Source of the DNA: an uncultured Bacilli bacterium
GTDB lineage: Bacteria > Bacillota_I > Bacilli_A > RF39 > UBA660
Direction of reading: 5' to 3'
DNA length: 6,134 nt
Assembly (NCBI GenBank): GCA_947630415.1
Contig: CANRHM010000085.1
Span: 1 to 6,134, forward strand
This document shows positions 5,953 to 6,134 of this stretch, in pieces (within the stretch, counting starts at the first letter, position 1; each line of letters opens with the position of its first letter). Both the position numbers and the translations under genes were made by a program. The notes under the pieces were generated by a model that was not told the DNA's origin, did no database searches, and was given only the letters and a program-made list of their open reading frames with translations.

Positions 5953-5981
5953 ACTTTACCATAAACTATGGAATAAGTCAA
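5953..5981 (-). promoter_or_regulatory. Probable rpmB promoter
   Basis: On the minus strand there is TTGACT (5981-5976; 5 of 6 consensus bases), a 17-base spacer, and TAAAGT (5958-5953; 4 of 6) with an extended -10 TGG immediately before it. The start would fall near 5946, giving a leader of about 30 bases that carries the AAGGAGG site. The spacer contains a perfect 5-bp dyad, CCATA-GTT-TATGG. Confidence 0.72.
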
Positions 5982-6030
5982 ACTTTTTTCGCTAAAATCT
6001 TTCTTTATTTTAGGGTACTTTTTTAACTTT

Positions 6031-6041
6031 TATGGTAGAAT
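6031..6041 (+). promoter_or_regulatory. Possible dnaE promoter (extended -10)
   Basis: TATGG-TAGAAT has a -10 matching 5 of 6 consensus bases (6036-6041) and an extended TGG. No convincing -35 is seen 16-18 bases upstream (GGGTAC at 17). The predicted start near 6048 would give a very short leader beginning about at the ribosome binding site AAGGAGAG, so this call is tentative. Confidence 0.45.
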
Positions 6042-6062
6042 AAAGAAAAGGAGAGTGATTTT

Positions 6063-6134
6063 ATGTACGTTCCACTTTATGTTAAGACCACTTATTCCTT
6101 ACTTTCTAGTATGGTATCTATTCCAAAACTCATT
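6063..6134 (+). CDS. dnaE: DNA polymerase III alpha subunit DnaE, N-terminal end (partial)
   Basis: The first 24 codons of a plus-strand gene are present and the frame stays open to the window edge. The peptide begins MYVPLYVKTTYSLLSSMVSI, which aligns with the start of the PHP domain of DnaE (F/M-V-H-L-H-V-H-S/T-x-Y-S-L-L pattern, as in B. subtilis VHLQVHSGYSLLNS). DnaE is a replicative C-family polymerase; in low-GC Gram-positives it extends primers before handing over to PolC. The usual metal-binding histidines are Pro, Tyr and Lys here. AAGGAGAG ending at 6055 precedes the ATG by about 7 bases. Only the extreme N-terminus is visible, so the assignment relies on this one motif. Confidence 0.8.
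   Translation, partial: MYVPLYVKTTYSLLSSMVSIPKLI

Noticed and set aside
1..6134. Search for a defence, mobile or otherwise new multigene system
   Set aside because: All plus-strand genes are conserved housekeeping genes in a known order; no transposase, integrase, CRISPR repeat, attachment site or phage-like gene is visible. The only unexplained gene is the single orphan at 5173-5535.

Overview
The window is AT-rich, with Shine-Dalgarno-rich, tightly packed genes and the gene order rsmB-rlmN-prpC-prkC-rsgA-rpe, a conserved arrangement in Firmicutes (Bacillus subtilis has the same order followed by thiN and rpmB). Protein details (PASTA-repeat kinase, cysteine-free L28, a DnaE start of low-GC Gram-positive type) suggest a low-GC Bacilli or Erysipelotrichia-like bacterium, perhaps close to the wall-bearing relatives of Mollicutes. 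Tryptophans are all TGG and TGA is used as a stop, so the standard bacterial code fits. The lineage is an inference from reading, not from a search.

Bases 1-5057 are the 3' part of one co-directional (+) operon. It begins with the last codons of a gene that looks like rsmB (16S rRNA m5C methyltransferase). Next come rlmN (23S rRNA/tRNA m2A methyltransferase), prpC (PPM Ser/Thr phosphatase), prkC (membrane Ser/Thr kinase with three PASTA repeats), rsgA (30S assembly GTPase) and rpe (ribulose-phosphate 3-epimerase). Three of the junctions are ATGA start/stop overlaps and the other two gaps are 2 and 17 bases, so translation is probably coupled. The operon combines ribosome modification and assembly (rsmB, rlmN, rsgA) with an opposing kinase/phosphatase pair that senses the cell wall and reversibly phosphorylates cytosolic targets; rsgA is a known kinase target in B. 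subtilis.

Bases 5058-5172 are a convergent gap. It holds a clear intrinsic terminator for the minus-strand gene that follows and a weaker AT-only hairpin that may end the plus-strand operon. Bases 5173-5535 (-) encode a 120-residue protein I do not recognise. It is transcribed alone from a promoter matching the vegetative sigma consensus exactly (TTGACA, 17 bases, TATAAT with extended -10) and has a strong ribosome binding site and its own terminator. Bases 5729-5914 (-) encode ribosomal protein L28 (rpmB), with its own promoter and a terminator whose 5' arm lies inside the last codons. Divergent from rpmB, dnaE (DNA polymerase III alpha) starts at 6063 and runs off the window; its N-terminal PHP motif has lost the usual histidines.

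Most of the window is ordinary housekeeping DNA. The parts most worth a second look are the strongly expressed orphan gene, the dyad inside the rpmB promoter, the coding-overlapping terminator of rpmB, and the sequence deviations in DnaE, RlmN and Rpe.
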